Assembly: GCA_049511415.1 (NCBI GenBank)
Contig: JBEKYC010000009.1
Span: 62,001-126,000 of the forward strand
Length of the DNA stretch: 64,000 nucleotides
Direction of reading: 5' to 3'
From: Bog-159 sp049511415
GTDB lineage: Bacteria > Acidobacteriota > Terriglobia > Bryobacterales > Bryobacteraceae
A program made the translations under genes and the position numbers. The notes under the pieces are model-generated. The model worked only from the letters and a program-made list of their open reading frames with translations, made no database searches and had not been told where the DNA came from. Positions 34,951-43,073 of this stretch are shown piece after piece (the stretch's first letter is position 1; each line of letters starts with the position of its first letter).

Positions 34951-36345
34951 GTGAAAGGCACCCGCCTCTTCTTTTTGATGCTGTTCACGCTATTGCTGGC
35001 GGCGCGCTTCTGTCACCTGGATGTTCTGTGGGCCGAAGAGACCCTCCCCATGGCCACCGCGCAACAGATGTTGCACGGCAAAATGCTCTACCGCGATCTG
35101 TGGTTCGATAAGCCGCCGCTGCTGGCCGCGGCCTACCTGCTTTGGGGCGTGCGCGACGGCTGGCCGCTGCGTCTGGCCGGCGCCCTCTATGCGCTGCTGG
35201 CCTGCTGGCTGGCGTGGCGCTTCGCGCGCGATCTGTGGGGCGAGGTGGAAGCGGGCTGGGCCGCCGGCCTGCTGGCGTTCTACCTGATCTTCGATATTCC
35301 CTCGGCGGTGACGCCGCTGGCCGCCGATCTGCTGATGCTCGCGCCGCATGTGGCCGCCGTCTGGCTGGCGTGGCGCGGGCGCGCGTTCTGGAGCGGCGTG
35401 CTGGCGGGCATAGCGTTCCTGGTGAATGCCAAAGGCCTGTTCGTGCTGGCCGTCTGCGCGTTGTGGAGTGTGCGCGCGCTGCCCTTGCTGGCCGCCGGAT
35501 TCCTGCTTCCCAACGCTCTGGCCGTGGGCTGGCTTTGGAGCCAGGGAGCGCTGGGCGCTTACTACGAGCAGGTGTGGAAGTGGGGCCGCGTCTATGCCGG
35601 CGTCACATTTGTAGAGCATCCTTTTACCAACGGCCTCCTGCGGACGGCGCACTGGCTGGGCTTTCATGCCGCGCTGGTGATTGCGGCGGCCTGGTTCTGG
35701 TGGCGCGATCCGAAGGCCGATCGATTCCATTGGATCGCGTGGGCGCTCATTTCCATGGCCGCCGTGGCTGCTGGCTGGCGGTTCTTTCCGCGGTATTACT
35801 TCCAGTTGCTGCCAGTGGTGGCGATCGCCGCAGCGCGCGGGTTCGTGATGCTGGGCCGCCGGCGGGCTTGGGCGGTGGCGGCTTTATTGCTGATTCCTTT
35901 GGTGCGCTTCGGGCCACGGTATGCCCTGCTCGCTCTGCACACGGGGCATTGGGTGGATACCGGCATGGACGAAGACAGCCGCCGGGCGGCGCAACTGGGC
36001 CGGCAATTGAGCACCCCCGGCGATACGTTGTTCGTGTGGGGCTTCCGGCCGGAACTGTACATCTATACCGGGCTGCCGGCGGCCACGCGGTTTCTGGATT
36101 CGCAACCGCTGACGGGTGTTCCGGCGGATCGGCATCTGACACAATCCCAGCCGGTAGAAACCATCTCCACGCGGGCGCATCGCGCCGAGCTGGCAGCCAC
36201 CCATCCGGCGATGATCATCGACGGGCTGGGGCTTTTCAATCCTCTCCTGGCCATCGGGCAGTACCAGGATCTGCGGCCCTGGCTGGCGCAATATGAAGAA
36301 GTGGCGCGCACCGGATTGACGGTCATTTACAAACATCGGCGATGA
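34951..36345 (+). CDS. GT-C (family 39/83-like) membrane glycosyltransferase
   Basis: A 464-residue protein starting at GTG 34951. It has an ArnT/PMT-like layout: first helix (RLFFLMLFTLLLAARF), then a loop with WAEETLPMATAQQMLHGK and YRDLWFDKPPLLAAAYLLWG, where an acidic residue in loop 1 serves as the usual catalytic site, followed by 10 or so helices and a soluble periplasmic end. It probably moves a polyprenyl-linked sugar to a surface acceptor. The stop overlaps the start of the BNR gene (ATGA). Confidence 0.85.
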   Translation: MKGTRLFFLMLFTLLLAARFCHLDVLWAEETLPMATAQQMLHGKMLYRDLWFDKPPLLAAAYLLWGVRDGWPLRLAGALYALLACWLAWRFARDLWGEVEAGWAAGLLAFYLIFDIPSAVTPLAADLLMLAPHVAAVWLAWRGRAFWSGVLAGIAFLVNAKGLFVLAVCALWSVRALPLLAAGFLLPNALAVGWLWSQGALGAYYEQVWKWGRVYAGVTFVEHPFTNGLLRTAHWLGFHAALVIAAAWFWWRDPKADRFHWIAWALISMAAVAAGWRFFPRYYFQLLPVVAIAAARGFVMLGRRRAWAVAALLLIPLVRFGPRYALLALHTGHWVDTGMDEDSRRAAQLGRQLSTPGDTLFVWGFRPELYIYTGLPAATRFLDSQPLTGVPADRHLTQSQPVETISTRAHRAELAATHPAMIIDGLGLFNPLLAIGQYQDLRPWLAQYEEVARTGLTVIYKHRR

Positions 36346-37685
36346 GATATAACTTGCGATTTCCATTACTTGTGGTGGCTCTTAGCGTTTCGACGGCCTG
36401 CGCGCAGGGTCTGCCCAAGGCTCCCAACGCCGAGCTACACGACCTGACACCGGAAGCCGGTTTCTTCACGGAGCCTTCCATTGCCGTGAACGCGCGCGAC
36501 CCGCGGCAGGTGGTGGCGGCGTTTCAGGACAACGCGCATATCTCGTTCTCGCGCGACAGCGGACACACCTGGCAAGCGGCCAGCGGAATCGCGCCCGCGA
36601 ACTACCGCGTGTCGGGCGATGTTTCCGTGACATTCGACAATCGCGGCTACGCCATCCTTTGTTATATGGCCTTCGATAAGCTGGGCCGCTTCAACTATTG
36701 GGCCTACGGCGCGGAGCGCAGCGGCCTGTTCGTGCGGCGGTCGATCGATGGCGGCGCCACCTGGGAGGCCGAGCACATTCCGGTGATCGAACATCCCACC
36801 GAACCCAACATCCCTTGGGAAGACAAGCCTTATATCATCGCCGACGATACCAACGGGCGCTTCGGGGGCAACCTGTACATCGGCTGGACGCGCTGGACGC
36901 TGACGGATTCGCGCATCATGCTGGCGCGTTCCACCGATGGCGGTAAGACGTGGTCGGCGCCGCTGGAGATCAACGCCCGCCGGGGGCTGCCGCGCGACGA
37001 CAATGGCGCGCTCGAGGGCTTTGCCGGCGCGGTGGCGGGCGACGGCACGCTGTACGTGGTGTGGAGCGCTTTGGGCAAGCTGCAATTCACCCTGTCGCGC
37101 GATGGCGGCCGGACGTTCGCGCCGGCGCGCGACATCCTCGAAACGGGTCCGAGCATGTTTCAATTGCAGGCTTTCTCACGGGCCAACGGCTTCCCGCAGA
37201 TCGCGGTGGACCGGCGCGTCGGCAAATCCGGCACGCTGTACGTTTCCTGGAGCGACTACATCAACGGCGAACAGGACGTTTTCTGCGCCGCGTCGCGGGA
37301 TGGGGGGCGCACCTGGGCAGCGCCGGTGCGCGTGAACGACGACGCCGCGCACAGCGGTGCGGACCATTTTTTTCAGTGGCTGGCGGCGGACCCGGTGACA
37401 GGCGATCTGGACGTGGTGTTCTACGACCGGCGCGCCGATCCGGCCAACCGGAAGCAGACCGTGACGTTGGCGCGCTCGACCGATGGCGGCCGCACGTTCA
37501 CCAACTATGCCTGGACCACGGAGCCGTTCCAAACCAACGATGTGGTTTTCATGGGCGACTACTCCGGGATCGCGGCCCATGGCGGGCGGGTGTATGGGGT
37601 GTGGACGGAGCGGCCCAAAGCCAACGGGGAGACCCAGCCGCGCGGGACCGTAGTGCGGGTGGGGGTCGCGGATTTCGGGCATTGA
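36342..37685 (+). CDS. Secreted BNR-repeat sialidase-like protein
   Basis: A 447-residue protein with a signal peptide (RFPLLVVALSVSTACAQ). It carries repeated Asp-box/BNR motifs: SFSRDSGHTWQAAS, RSIDGGATWEAEH, RSTDGGKTWSAPL, SRDGGRTFAPAR, SRDGGRTWAAPV, RSTDGGRTFTNY. This is a six-bladed sialidase fold, often an exo-glycosidase but sometimes only structural. Catalytic Arg triad and Tyr are not verified. It overlaps the GT-C gene by four bases, implying a joint role in surface glycan. Confidence 0.88.
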   Translation: MRYNLRFPLLVVALSVSTACAQGLPKAPNAELHDLTPEAGFFTEPSIAVNARDPRQVVAAFQDNAHISFSRDSGHTWQAASGIAPANYRVSGDVSVTFDNRGYAILCYMAFDKLGRFNYWAYGAERSGLFVRRSIDGGATWEAEHIPVIEHPTEPNIPWEDKPYIIADDTNGRFGGNLYIGWTRWTLTDSRIMLARSTDGGKTWSAPLEINARRGLPRDDNGALEGFAGAVAGDGTLYVVWSALGKLQFTLSRDGGRTFAPARDILETGPSMFQLQAFSRANGFPQIAVDRRVGKSGTLYVSWSDYINGEQDVFCAASRDGGRTWAAPVRVNDDAAHSGADHFFQWLAADPVTGDLDVVFYDRRADPANRKQTVTLARSTDGGRTFTNYAWTTEPFQTNDVVFMGDYSGIAAHGGRVYGVWTERPKANGETQPRGTVVRVGVADFGH

Positions 37686-37689
37686 GCGG

Positions 37690-37950
37690 CTGGATGGCGA
37701 AGAACGCGCAGGCGCACGGGGGATGCGGTCTCATTGTGCATCGGCGCGCGCAGGTTTTCGAGGGCTTTGCCGACCATGGCGGCGGCTGGATCCAAAGTCC
37801 ACTTTGAGCCAGTTGGCGATGGTGTTGCGGTGAACGCCGGTCTAGCGGGCAGCGGCGTTGGCGCTGAGACCGGTCGGGACGACGCGATGTGGGGCAGGCT
37901 GGAAGCTCGGTAAGTGGATGCGGCGGGCGAATATTTTTGGATTGTTTGTG
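37690..37950 (-). pseudogene. Decayed HTH protein (frameshifts and a stop)
   Basis: On the minus strand one frame reads VPTGLSANAAAR, a TAG stop, then TGVHRNTIANWLKVDFGSSR, a clear helix-turn-helix of the transposase/terminase-small-subunit style. Downstream, the pattern resumes in another frame (KALENLRAPMHNETASPVRL), which resembles the repeat-type proteins with PPAVRLRAA ends that are expanded in Solibacter relatives. At least one stop and one frameshift separate the parts, so this is a remnant. It fills most of the 320-base gap between the BNR and ThpR genes. Confidence 0.5.
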
Positions 37951-38005
37951 AACCATAAGGTGTATTTGCGTGCCCGCCAGATTCGGTGCAAAATGGGAGC
38001 GCACC

Positions 38006-38557
38006 ATGCGACTGTTTACGGGGCTCGATCTTTCCGGCGAAGTAGTGTGCTCTCTGGAAGCGCTGCTTAGCCATCTGCGTCCTGCCGCGGATTGGAAGTG
38101 GAGCCCGCCTGCCAATCTGCACATCACAACGCGGTTCATTGGGGAGTGGCCGGAGGCGCGTTTGCCGGAGTTGCGCGCCGCGCTGGCGGAACTGCCCAGT
38201 CGTCCGCCCATCGCGGTGCACATCCACAGACTCGGCTACTTTCCCACTCCGCATGCGCCACGCGTGTTCTGGGCGGGAGTGGAAGCTCCGGCGGATCTGC
38301 CGGCGCTGGCCGCTGAGATCGACGGGGCGCTTGATCGCTTGGGGCTGCCGCCGGAGGGCCGCCCGTTCCGTCCGCATCTGACCCTGGCACGGGCCAAAGA
38401 GCGCGTGCCGGCCACGGCCTTGCGCGATGCCGTGGCCGCATTGCCTTCGCTGGACTTCGGCGCCTTCGACGCCCATAGTTTCTTTCTTTATCAGAGCCGG
38501 CCCGGCGCCGGCGGTTCCGTGTACACCAAGCTTGCGGAGTTTCCGCTAACAAAGTGA
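38006..38557 (+). CDS. thpR: RNA 2',3'-cyclic phosphodiesterase (2'-5' RNA ligase family)
   Basis: A 183-residue protein from ATG 38006, behind GGGAG. Both HxT/S motifs of the 2H phosphoesterase family are present: HITTRF (His39, Thr41) and HLTLAR (His124, Thr126). Length and FTGLDLSGEV opening fit ThpR, which opens 2',3'-cyclic phosphate ends of RNA. Longer upstream codons lie in the gap that holds the remnant HTH gene and are not used. Confidence 0.92.
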   Translation: MRLFTGLDLSGEVVCSLEALLSHLRPAADWKWSPPANLHITTRFIGEWPEARLPELRAALAELPSRPPIAVHIHRLGYFPTPHAPRVFWAGVEAPADLPALAAEIDGALDRLGLPPEGRPFRPHLTLARAKERVPATALRDAVAALPSLDFGAFDAHSFFLYQSRPGAGGSVYTKLAEFPLTK

Positions 38558-38840
38558 TGGGCTTCCGGCGCTGCCGGATCTTACTGCATGGCATTGGCCG
38601 TCAAAATGGCCAAGCTTCGCTCCGACGTGCTCCAGAGCAGCGTGATACCGTTCGGCGCGCCGTTGGCGCCCGCATGTTGAAGCAGCGTGGCCGGGCCTGC
38701 ATTAGCTCGACTTCTTGCATGGCAACCACGGCGGCATAGTGCCCACACGCTGGGCCGAGCGCCGTGCCTCGCCTGGCGCGCTCCAAGGACACGCAGGACC
38801 ACATCCCGAGAACACGATAACGTCGAAGTCCGGGCCAGTC
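38558..38840 (-). pseudogene. Possible ankyrin-repeat gene remnant
   Basis: The gap between thpR and plsY is nearly 400 bases. On its minus strand, a degraded frame ending near 38583 reads ATLLQHAGANGAPNGITLLW followed by STSERSLAILTANAMQ, which recalls the LLxxGADVNA...TPLMWA pattern of ankyrin repeats. No intact start, signal or full repeat survives. The call rests on this resemblance only. Confidence 0.25.
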
Positions 38841-38848
38841 GTGGTCTT

Positions 38849-38900
38849 GGAGGCTAAAGCCCTCCGCAGCCTAAAGCCCAGGCCAAAGCCTACCCGCGGA
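38849..38900. repeat. Degenerate copy of the double-hairpin repeat
   Basis: GGAGGCT-AAA-GCCCTCC is followed by GCAGCCTAAAGCCCAGGC and CAAAGCCTACCC, the same GGCT/AGCC hairpin theme as at 9418-9480, 42207-42255 and 53230-53263. It lies about 50 bases before plsY. Confidence 0.5.
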
Positions 38901-38950
38901 AGCTGTCTTGCCCGCGATACACTGAATTACGTACTAAAAAAGTCAATCAG

Positions 38951-39553
38951 ATGACTGCCATTCCGGGACTTGCCATCGCCTACCTGCTGGGCGGAATTCC
39001 ATTCGGTTATTTACTGGTCAGGCTGACGACCGGCCGGGATGTGCGGAAATCCGGCAGCGGCAACATCGGCGCGACGAATGTGTTGCGAACTACCGGCCGG
39101 GCGGCGGGCGTCGCTACGCTGCTCCTGGACATCGGCAAGGGTTACCTGGCGGTGTGGCTGGAGGCCCTCTTGACGGGCGGCGATATCCGGTGGATGAGCG
39201 CGGCGGCACTAGCCGTCATGATCGGCCACTCCTATCCCGTGTATCTGCGCTTTCGCGGTGGAAAAGCTGTGGCCGCCTTCGTGGGAGCCTGGCTATGTGC
39301 CATGCCCGTGCCGCTGGGTGCGACGTTGATCGTCTTTGTCATCATGGTCGTCTGGAGCCGGCATATCTCGCTTGGCTCCGTGATCGGCGCAGGCACTTTT
39401 CCGTTCGCGGTTTGGCTGATCGTGCACCCGCCCGCGGCGGCTTTGCTCTGCGCCTTACTCAGCGGCGCCCTCATCATCTATCGCCACCGAGAGAACATTG
39501 CCCGGCTCCGGGAAGGCACCGAATCGGTATTTTCCTTCGGGGGGCGTACGTGA
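38951..39553 (+). CDS. plsY: Glycerol-3-phosphate acyltransferase PlsY
   Basis: A 200-residue integral membrane enzyme with about five helices. The three PlsY motifs are present: SGNIGATNVLRTTGR (motif 1, after RKSG), GHSYPVYLRFRGGKAVA (motif 2) and RHRENIARLREGTE (motif 3). It uses acyl-phosphate to acylate glycerol-3-phosphate, the first step of phospholipid synthesis. It overlaps gpsA by GTGA, so the enzyme that makes its substrate is translated directly after it. Confidence 0.95.
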   Translation: MTAIPGLAIAYLLGGIPFGYLLVRLTTGRDVRKSGSGNIGATNVLRTTGRAAGVATLLLDIGKGYLAVWLEALLTGGDIRWMSAAALAVMIGHSYPVYLRFRGGKAVAAFVGAWLCAMPVPLGATLIVFVIMVVWSRHISLGSVIGAGTFPFAVWLIVHPPAAALLCALLSGALIIYRHRENIARLREGTESVFSFGGRT

Positions 39554-40548
39554 CCGAACTTGCCATTATCGGCGCGGGCAGTTGGGGGACGGCGTTAGCA
39601 ATCGTGCTGGCGCCGCGTTTCGATCGTATCCGGCTTTGGGTGTATGAAAAAGATCTGGCGGCGCGCATGCAGGCGACGCAGGTCAACGATCTGTATTTGC
39701 CGGGCTTCAGCCTGCCGGTCAACGTGTCGGTGGAGACGGAATTCGCGGAGGCGCTGCCAGGGGCGGAGATGGTCCTCAGCGTCATGCCGTCCCACCTGGT
39801 GCGTGCCTTGTATAACCGGATGTTGCCGTTCCTGGCGCCGGGCATGGTTTTTGTCAGCGCCACCAAAGGGCTGGAGAACGGCACTCTTCTGCGGCCCTCG
39901 GAAGTGATCGCCGAATGCCTGTGCAAGGCTTTCGAGCCGCGGGTGGCAGCCATTTCCGGACCCACCTTTGCGCGGGAAGTGGCGCGCGGCGATCCCACGG
40001 CGTTAGTCGTGGCGGCGGCCGATCGGGAACTTGCCGCAAGGGTGCAGGGATTGTTCTCCGGTCCCACGTTCCGCCTGTATACCAGTCCGGATCCAGCCGG
40101 TGTGGAAGTAGGCGGAGCCGTAAAAAATGTTGTGGCTATCGGGGCGGGAGTTTGTCATGGATTGGGCTTGGGAAGCAACACGCAAGCGGCTCTTATCACG
40201 CGGGGGCTGGCCGAAATCACGCGCTTGGCGGTAGCTTTGGGCGGCCGTCCGCGGACACTGGCGGGCTTGGCCGGGTTGGGGGACCTGGTTTTAACGTGTA
40301 ACGGCGAACTTAGCCGCAACCGCCAGGTTGGCCTCGAACTTGCTAAAGGTCGTAAATTGGAAGAAATTGTCAATTCCATGAAGATGGTGGCCGAGGGGAT
40401 CAAGACGACCCATGCCACCAACGATCTGGCCCGCCGCCACCACGTGGAGATGCCCATCTCGGCCCAAATGTTTGAGATGCTGAACTTTGGACTTCCCCCA
40501 CGGGAGGCTGTCCGGCGGCTCATGGACCGCGCTCTGAAAGGGGAATGA
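39550..40548 (+). CDS. gpsA: NAD(P)H glycerol-3-phosphate dehydrogenase
   Basis: A 332-residue enzyme starting at GTG 39550, overlapping plsY; a longer open frame upstream lies within plsY and is rejected. It has LAIIGAGSWGTALAIVLA (nucleotide site), SVMPSHLVRALYNRM, SATKGLEN, AISGPTFAREVARGDPTALV, the catalytic Lys in GGAVKNVVAIGAGV, and LAGLGDLVLTCNGELSRNR. It reduces dihydroxyacetone phosphate to glycerol-3-phosphate for PlsY. Confidence 0.95.
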   Translation: MTELAIIGAGSWGTALAIVLAPRFDRIRLWVYEKDLAARMQATQVNDLYLPGFSLPVNVSVETEFAEALPGAEMVLSVMPSHLVRALYNRMLPFLAPGMVFVSATKGLENGTLLRPSEVIAECLCKAFEPRVAAISGPTFAREVARGDPTALVVAAADRELAARVQGLFSGPTFRLYTSPDPAGVEVGGAVKNVVAIGAGVCHGLGLGSNTQAALITRGLAEITRLAVALGGRPRTLAGLAGLGDLVLTCNGELSRNRQVGLELAKGRKLEEIVNSMKMVAEGIKTTHATNDLARRHHVEMPISAQMFEMLNFGLPPREAVRRLMDRALKGE

Positions 40549-40549
40549 A

Positions 40550-41185
40550 ATGCCGGCTTACGAAAACGCGCAACCTTATATGGGATCTGGGGTTAAAAAT
40601 GACATGGGGGTTGCCGCGGTTACCCTGGACTACGATGCGGAGCTGATGCTTCGTGTCAAGGATGGGGATGGCGCCAGTTTCAGCGTATTATTGCAGAAGC
40701 ATCGGGCGCCGGTCATACATTTTATTTACCGGCTGGTGCAGGAATCCGCGGTAGCCGAAGAGTTAGCGCAGGAAGCATTCCTGCGTGTGTATCGTTCTCG
40801 CGAGAGCTACGAGCCCACGGCGAAGTTTACGACCTGGCTGTTCCGGATCGCTACGCACCTGGCGCTCAATTGGCTGCGCGATGAGAAACACGAGCGCGCG
40901 CAGGAACGCATGGATCAGGGACCGGGGGATTTTCCAGCCCGCCAGATTTCGGATCGGCGGCCTTCGGTCGAACACGAATTAATCTATCGCGATAAGCTGG
41001 ACGAGATTCGGCGAGCGATCGGCGGGTTGCCCGGCAAGCAGCGGGCCGCCGTCCTGATGCACAAGTACGACGAGATGGAATACGCACAGATCGCCAAAGT
41101 TTTGGGCTGTTCGGAATCGGCGGTGAAATCGCTGCTGTTCCGGGCATATGAGACGCTACGCGCCCGTCTGGCGCATATGGTATGA
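40550..41185 (+). CDS. ECF-type RNA polymerase sigma factor
   Basis: A 211-residue protein. Region 2 is DYDAELMLRVKDGDGASFSV to AKFTTWLFRIATHLALNWLR (-10 recognition); region 4 is RRAIGGLPGKQRAAVLMHKY to YAQIAKVLGCSESAVKSLLF (HTH for -35). It starts two bases after gpsA, and its stop overlaps the anti-sigma gene start by ATGA, so sigma and anti-sigma are translated together. It resembles RpoE-like group members. Its targets are not known. Confidence 0.93.
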   Translation: MPAYENAQPYMGSGVKNDMGVAAVTLDYDAELMLRVKDGDGASFSVLLQKHRAPVIHFIYRLVQESAVAEELAQEAFLRVYRSRESYEPTAKFTTWLFRIATHLALNWLRDEKHERAQERMDQGPGDFPARQISDRRPSVEHELIYRDKLDEIRRAIGGLPGKQRAAVLMHKYDEMEYAQIAKVLGCSESAVKSLLFRAYETLRARLAHMV

Positions 41186-41673
41186 ACATGAATTGCCCGA
41201 TCGAAAGTCACAATCCGGAAATGTTGGTGGCCTATGCCGGCGCCAGGCTCGACGCGCGGCGCGCGCAAGTGCTGGAACAGCACCTGGCCGAATGTGAAGC
41301 TTGCCGCACGCTGGCGGGTGAGCAGCAGGCCCTGTGGACGGTGCTGGACACGTGGCAGGCGCCGGCGTGCTCGCCCGATTTCGATCGGCGGTTATACCGG
41401 AGGATCGATGCCGAAATGCGCGTCTCCTGGTGGCAGCGAGCCTTCCGCCCGTTCCGTATTATCCCTTTGCGCCGGGTTTTGCCGGTCACGGCCATGGCCG
41501 GGATGCTGTTGATTGCAGGTTTGGTGATGCGCAATCCGGGAAGGGTTGGCGCCGGCCACGCGGGTGAAGCGGTGCGCGCCGATCAGGTGGAACGCACGCT
41601 GCACGATCTGGAATTGCTCCGGCAATTCAGCTCCGCGAGCTCTTCGGAAGGCGGGCATGCCGATGCCATGTAA
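41182..41673 (+). CDS. Membrane zinc-finger anti-sigma factor
   Basis: A 163-residue protein. The N-terminal anti-sigma zinc motif is HLAECEACRTL (HxxxCxxC; residues about 34-42), after a helix that should bind sigma. A single membrane helix lies near 98-112 (VLPVTAMAGMLLIAGLVM), leaving a short periplasmic tail. It should hold the sigma factor at the membrane until a signal releases it. The ATGA overlap with the sigma gene fixes the pairing. Confidence 0.9.
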   Translation: MNMNCPIESHNPEMLVAYAGARLDARRAQVLEQHLAECEACRTLAGEQQALWTVLDTWQAPACSPDFDRRLYRRIDAEMRVSWWQRAFRPFRIIPLRRVLPVTAMAGMLLIAGLVMRNPGRVGAGHAGEAVRADQVERTLHDLELLRQFSSASSSEGGHADAM

Positions 41674-42187
41674 TCCGGTCTGCATGGCCGTCGCCGGCAT
41701 CGGGCTGGCGATGACAGCGTTGGTTGGTCCCGCGCGCTGCCAGCAGGCATCGGAAGCAACGCAACAACCAGCACCAGCAGCCCGCAACCCGGACACGGCG
41801 CTGGACCGCTGGTTCCGGATGTCACCCGAGGAACGCGAACGGGAATTGGCCAAGCTACCGGCGGAGCGTGCCCGGCTGATCCGGCAGCAACTGCGCCGTT
41901 ACAGCGAAATGAGTCCGGAGGAAAAAGCCAAACTGCGCGAGCGCTACCGGACCTTCACGCAGCTTCCTCCCAACCTGCGACAGTTGGTGAGGGAACGTCT
42001 GGAGGAGTTTCGCGAATTGCCTCCGGCCCGCCAGGCGGTGGTTCACCGCCAGGTTGTGGAACTCCGCGCCCTGCCCGAAGACCAGCGCGCCGCGCGTCTG
42101 GATAGCGATGAAATGCGGGCACACTTTTCCCCCGAAGAACGCCAGATTATCCAGGATCTGGCGCAATATCTGGACACCAAAAATTAG
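41657..42187 (+). CDS. Exported DUF3106 protein
   Basis: A 176-residue protein from ATG 41657, overlapping the anti-sigma gene by 17 bases; GGAAGG precedes it. A signal peptide (NPVCMAVAGIGLAMTALVG) is followed by a Gln/Pro linker and a series of charged helices with repeated Pro breaks: FRMSPEERERELAKLPAERA, YSEMSPEEKAKLRERYRTFT, LPPNLRQLVRERLEEFRELP. This is the DUF3106 repeat pattern, seen next to ECF sigma/anti-sigma pairs in many bacteria. It may sense envelope state, but that is inference. Confidence 0.85.
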   Translation: MPMPCNPVCMAVAGIGLAMTALVGPARCQQASEATQQPAPAARNPDTALDRWFRMSPEERERELAKLPAERARLIRQQLRRYSEMSPEEKAKLRERYRTFTQLPPNLRQLVRERLEEFRELPPARQAVVHRQVVELRALPEDQRAARLDSDEMRAHFSPEERQIIQDLAQYLDTKN

Positions 42188-42206
42188 GATCGAGCCGCGA
42201 GGAAGG

Positions 42207-42255
42207 GGTAAGCCCTCCGCAGGCTGAAAGCCTACCCATCTGGTTGGTAGGATAG
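42207..42255. repeat. Degenerate copy of the double-hairpin repeat
   Basis: GGTAAGCCCTCCGCAGGCTGAAAGCCTACCC contains AGGCT-GAA-AGCCT and a flanking GTAAGCC/GGTAGG pairing, the same motif style as the other copies. It lies in the 80-base gap between the DUF3106 and DUF2277 genes. Confidence 0.5.
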
Positions 42256-42267
42256 TGTAATCTTCTC

Positions 42268-42477
42268 ATGTGCCGCAGCATAAAAGTGCTTCGCCGACCT
42301 GACGAGCCGGTTACCGAACAGGAGATTTCGGGCGCGGCGTTGCAGTTCGTGCGCAAGGTTAGCGGCTACCGCAAACCGTCGAAGTCCAACCAGGATGTGT
42401 TCGACTCAGCCGTACGGGAAGTGGCCGAGGCGACCGCGCGCCTCTTGGATGCGCTGCAGGAAGGTAAGCGCCACTAG
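42268..42477 (+). CDS. DUF2277 protein
   Basis: A 69-residue protein that matches the short DUF2277 family throughout: CRSIKVLRRPDEPVTEQEIS, ALQFVRKVSGYRKPSKSNQD, FDSAVREVAEATARLLDAL. The Arg/Lys-rich middle resembles a small nucleic-acid or cofactor binding domain. No role is established. It stands alone between a repeat and a membrane protein. Confidence 0.85.
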   Translation: MCRSIKVLRRPDEPVTEQEISGAALQFVRKVSGYRKPSKSNQDVFDSAVREVAEATARLLDALQEGKRH

Positions 42478-42530
42478 TTTTGGAACTTTCGAGGGTCTCC
42501 GTTCGTAATGCAGCATGAACGGAGCAGAGA

Positions 42531-43061
42531 ATGTCTCAAAACCAACGTCGCGGCGGCGCTTTGGGCGGTGTCATACTGGCCGTCCTGGTTCTTGGTGTAC
42601 TCGGCCTGATTACCCTGGGATCCGTGGGCGTGTACGTCGCGGGCCACTGGCGCGTGACAGACAGGGATGATCGCGGCGAGACCACCGTGGAGACGCCATT
42701 CGGCAGCCTGCGCGTGCGGGAGAGCGACCACCTCGATCCACAAGCCATGGGCGTGCCGGTATATCCGGGCGCCATACGGGAGCGCGATTCCCGTAAGCTG
42801 GCCAGCTTCCACTTGGACTTCGGCCATCACCATAAGGCCTTCGCCGTGGCGGCCGCGGGGTATCGCACGCCCGATTCGGTGGAACGCGTCACGGCCTATT
42901 ACCGCGACCGCCTGCCGCACTGGATGATCAGCGATAAAGGCGATGGCCGGGTGGAGCTTTCCTTTACCAAGGGCGGCTACCGGAGGTTCGTGGCCATCTA
43001 CGAGGAAAACGGGGAAACCGGCATCGCGCTTGCTTCTGTGGGAGAGCCTGCGTCAAACTGA
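42531..43061 (+). CDS. Membrane-anchored hypothetical protein
   Basis: A 176-residue protein with one N-terminal helix (GGVILAVLVLGVLGLITLGSVG) and a periplasmic domain. The middle has a conserved-looking YPGAIRERDSRKLASFHLDF and a helix-strand set (DSVERVTAYYRDRLPHWMIS). I recall similar short domains in acidobacterial and myxobacterial proteins, often paired with zinc-ribbon partners. The next gene on the same strand is a zinc-ribbon membrane protein 12 bases away. Confidence 0.75.
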   Translation: MSQNQRRGGALGGVILAVLVLGVLGLITLGSVGVYVAGHWRVTDRDDRGETTVETPFGSLRVRESDHLDPQAMGVPVYPGAIRERDSRKLASFHLDFGHHHKAFAVAAAGYRTPDSVERVTAYYRDRLPHWMISDKGDGRVELSFTKGGYRRFVAIYEENGETGIALASVGEPASN

Positions 43062-43073
43062 GCAGAGGGGGCT

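Noticed and set aside
37690..37950. An intact transposase or prophage terminase gene
   Set aside because: A stop inside the HTH and a frame change show it is inactive, and no other phage or IS feature is nearby.
38941..38950. A strong sigma-70 promoter before plsY
   Set aside because: A TTGCCC is present but the -10 candidate at the right spacing is poor, so it is not listed as a feature.
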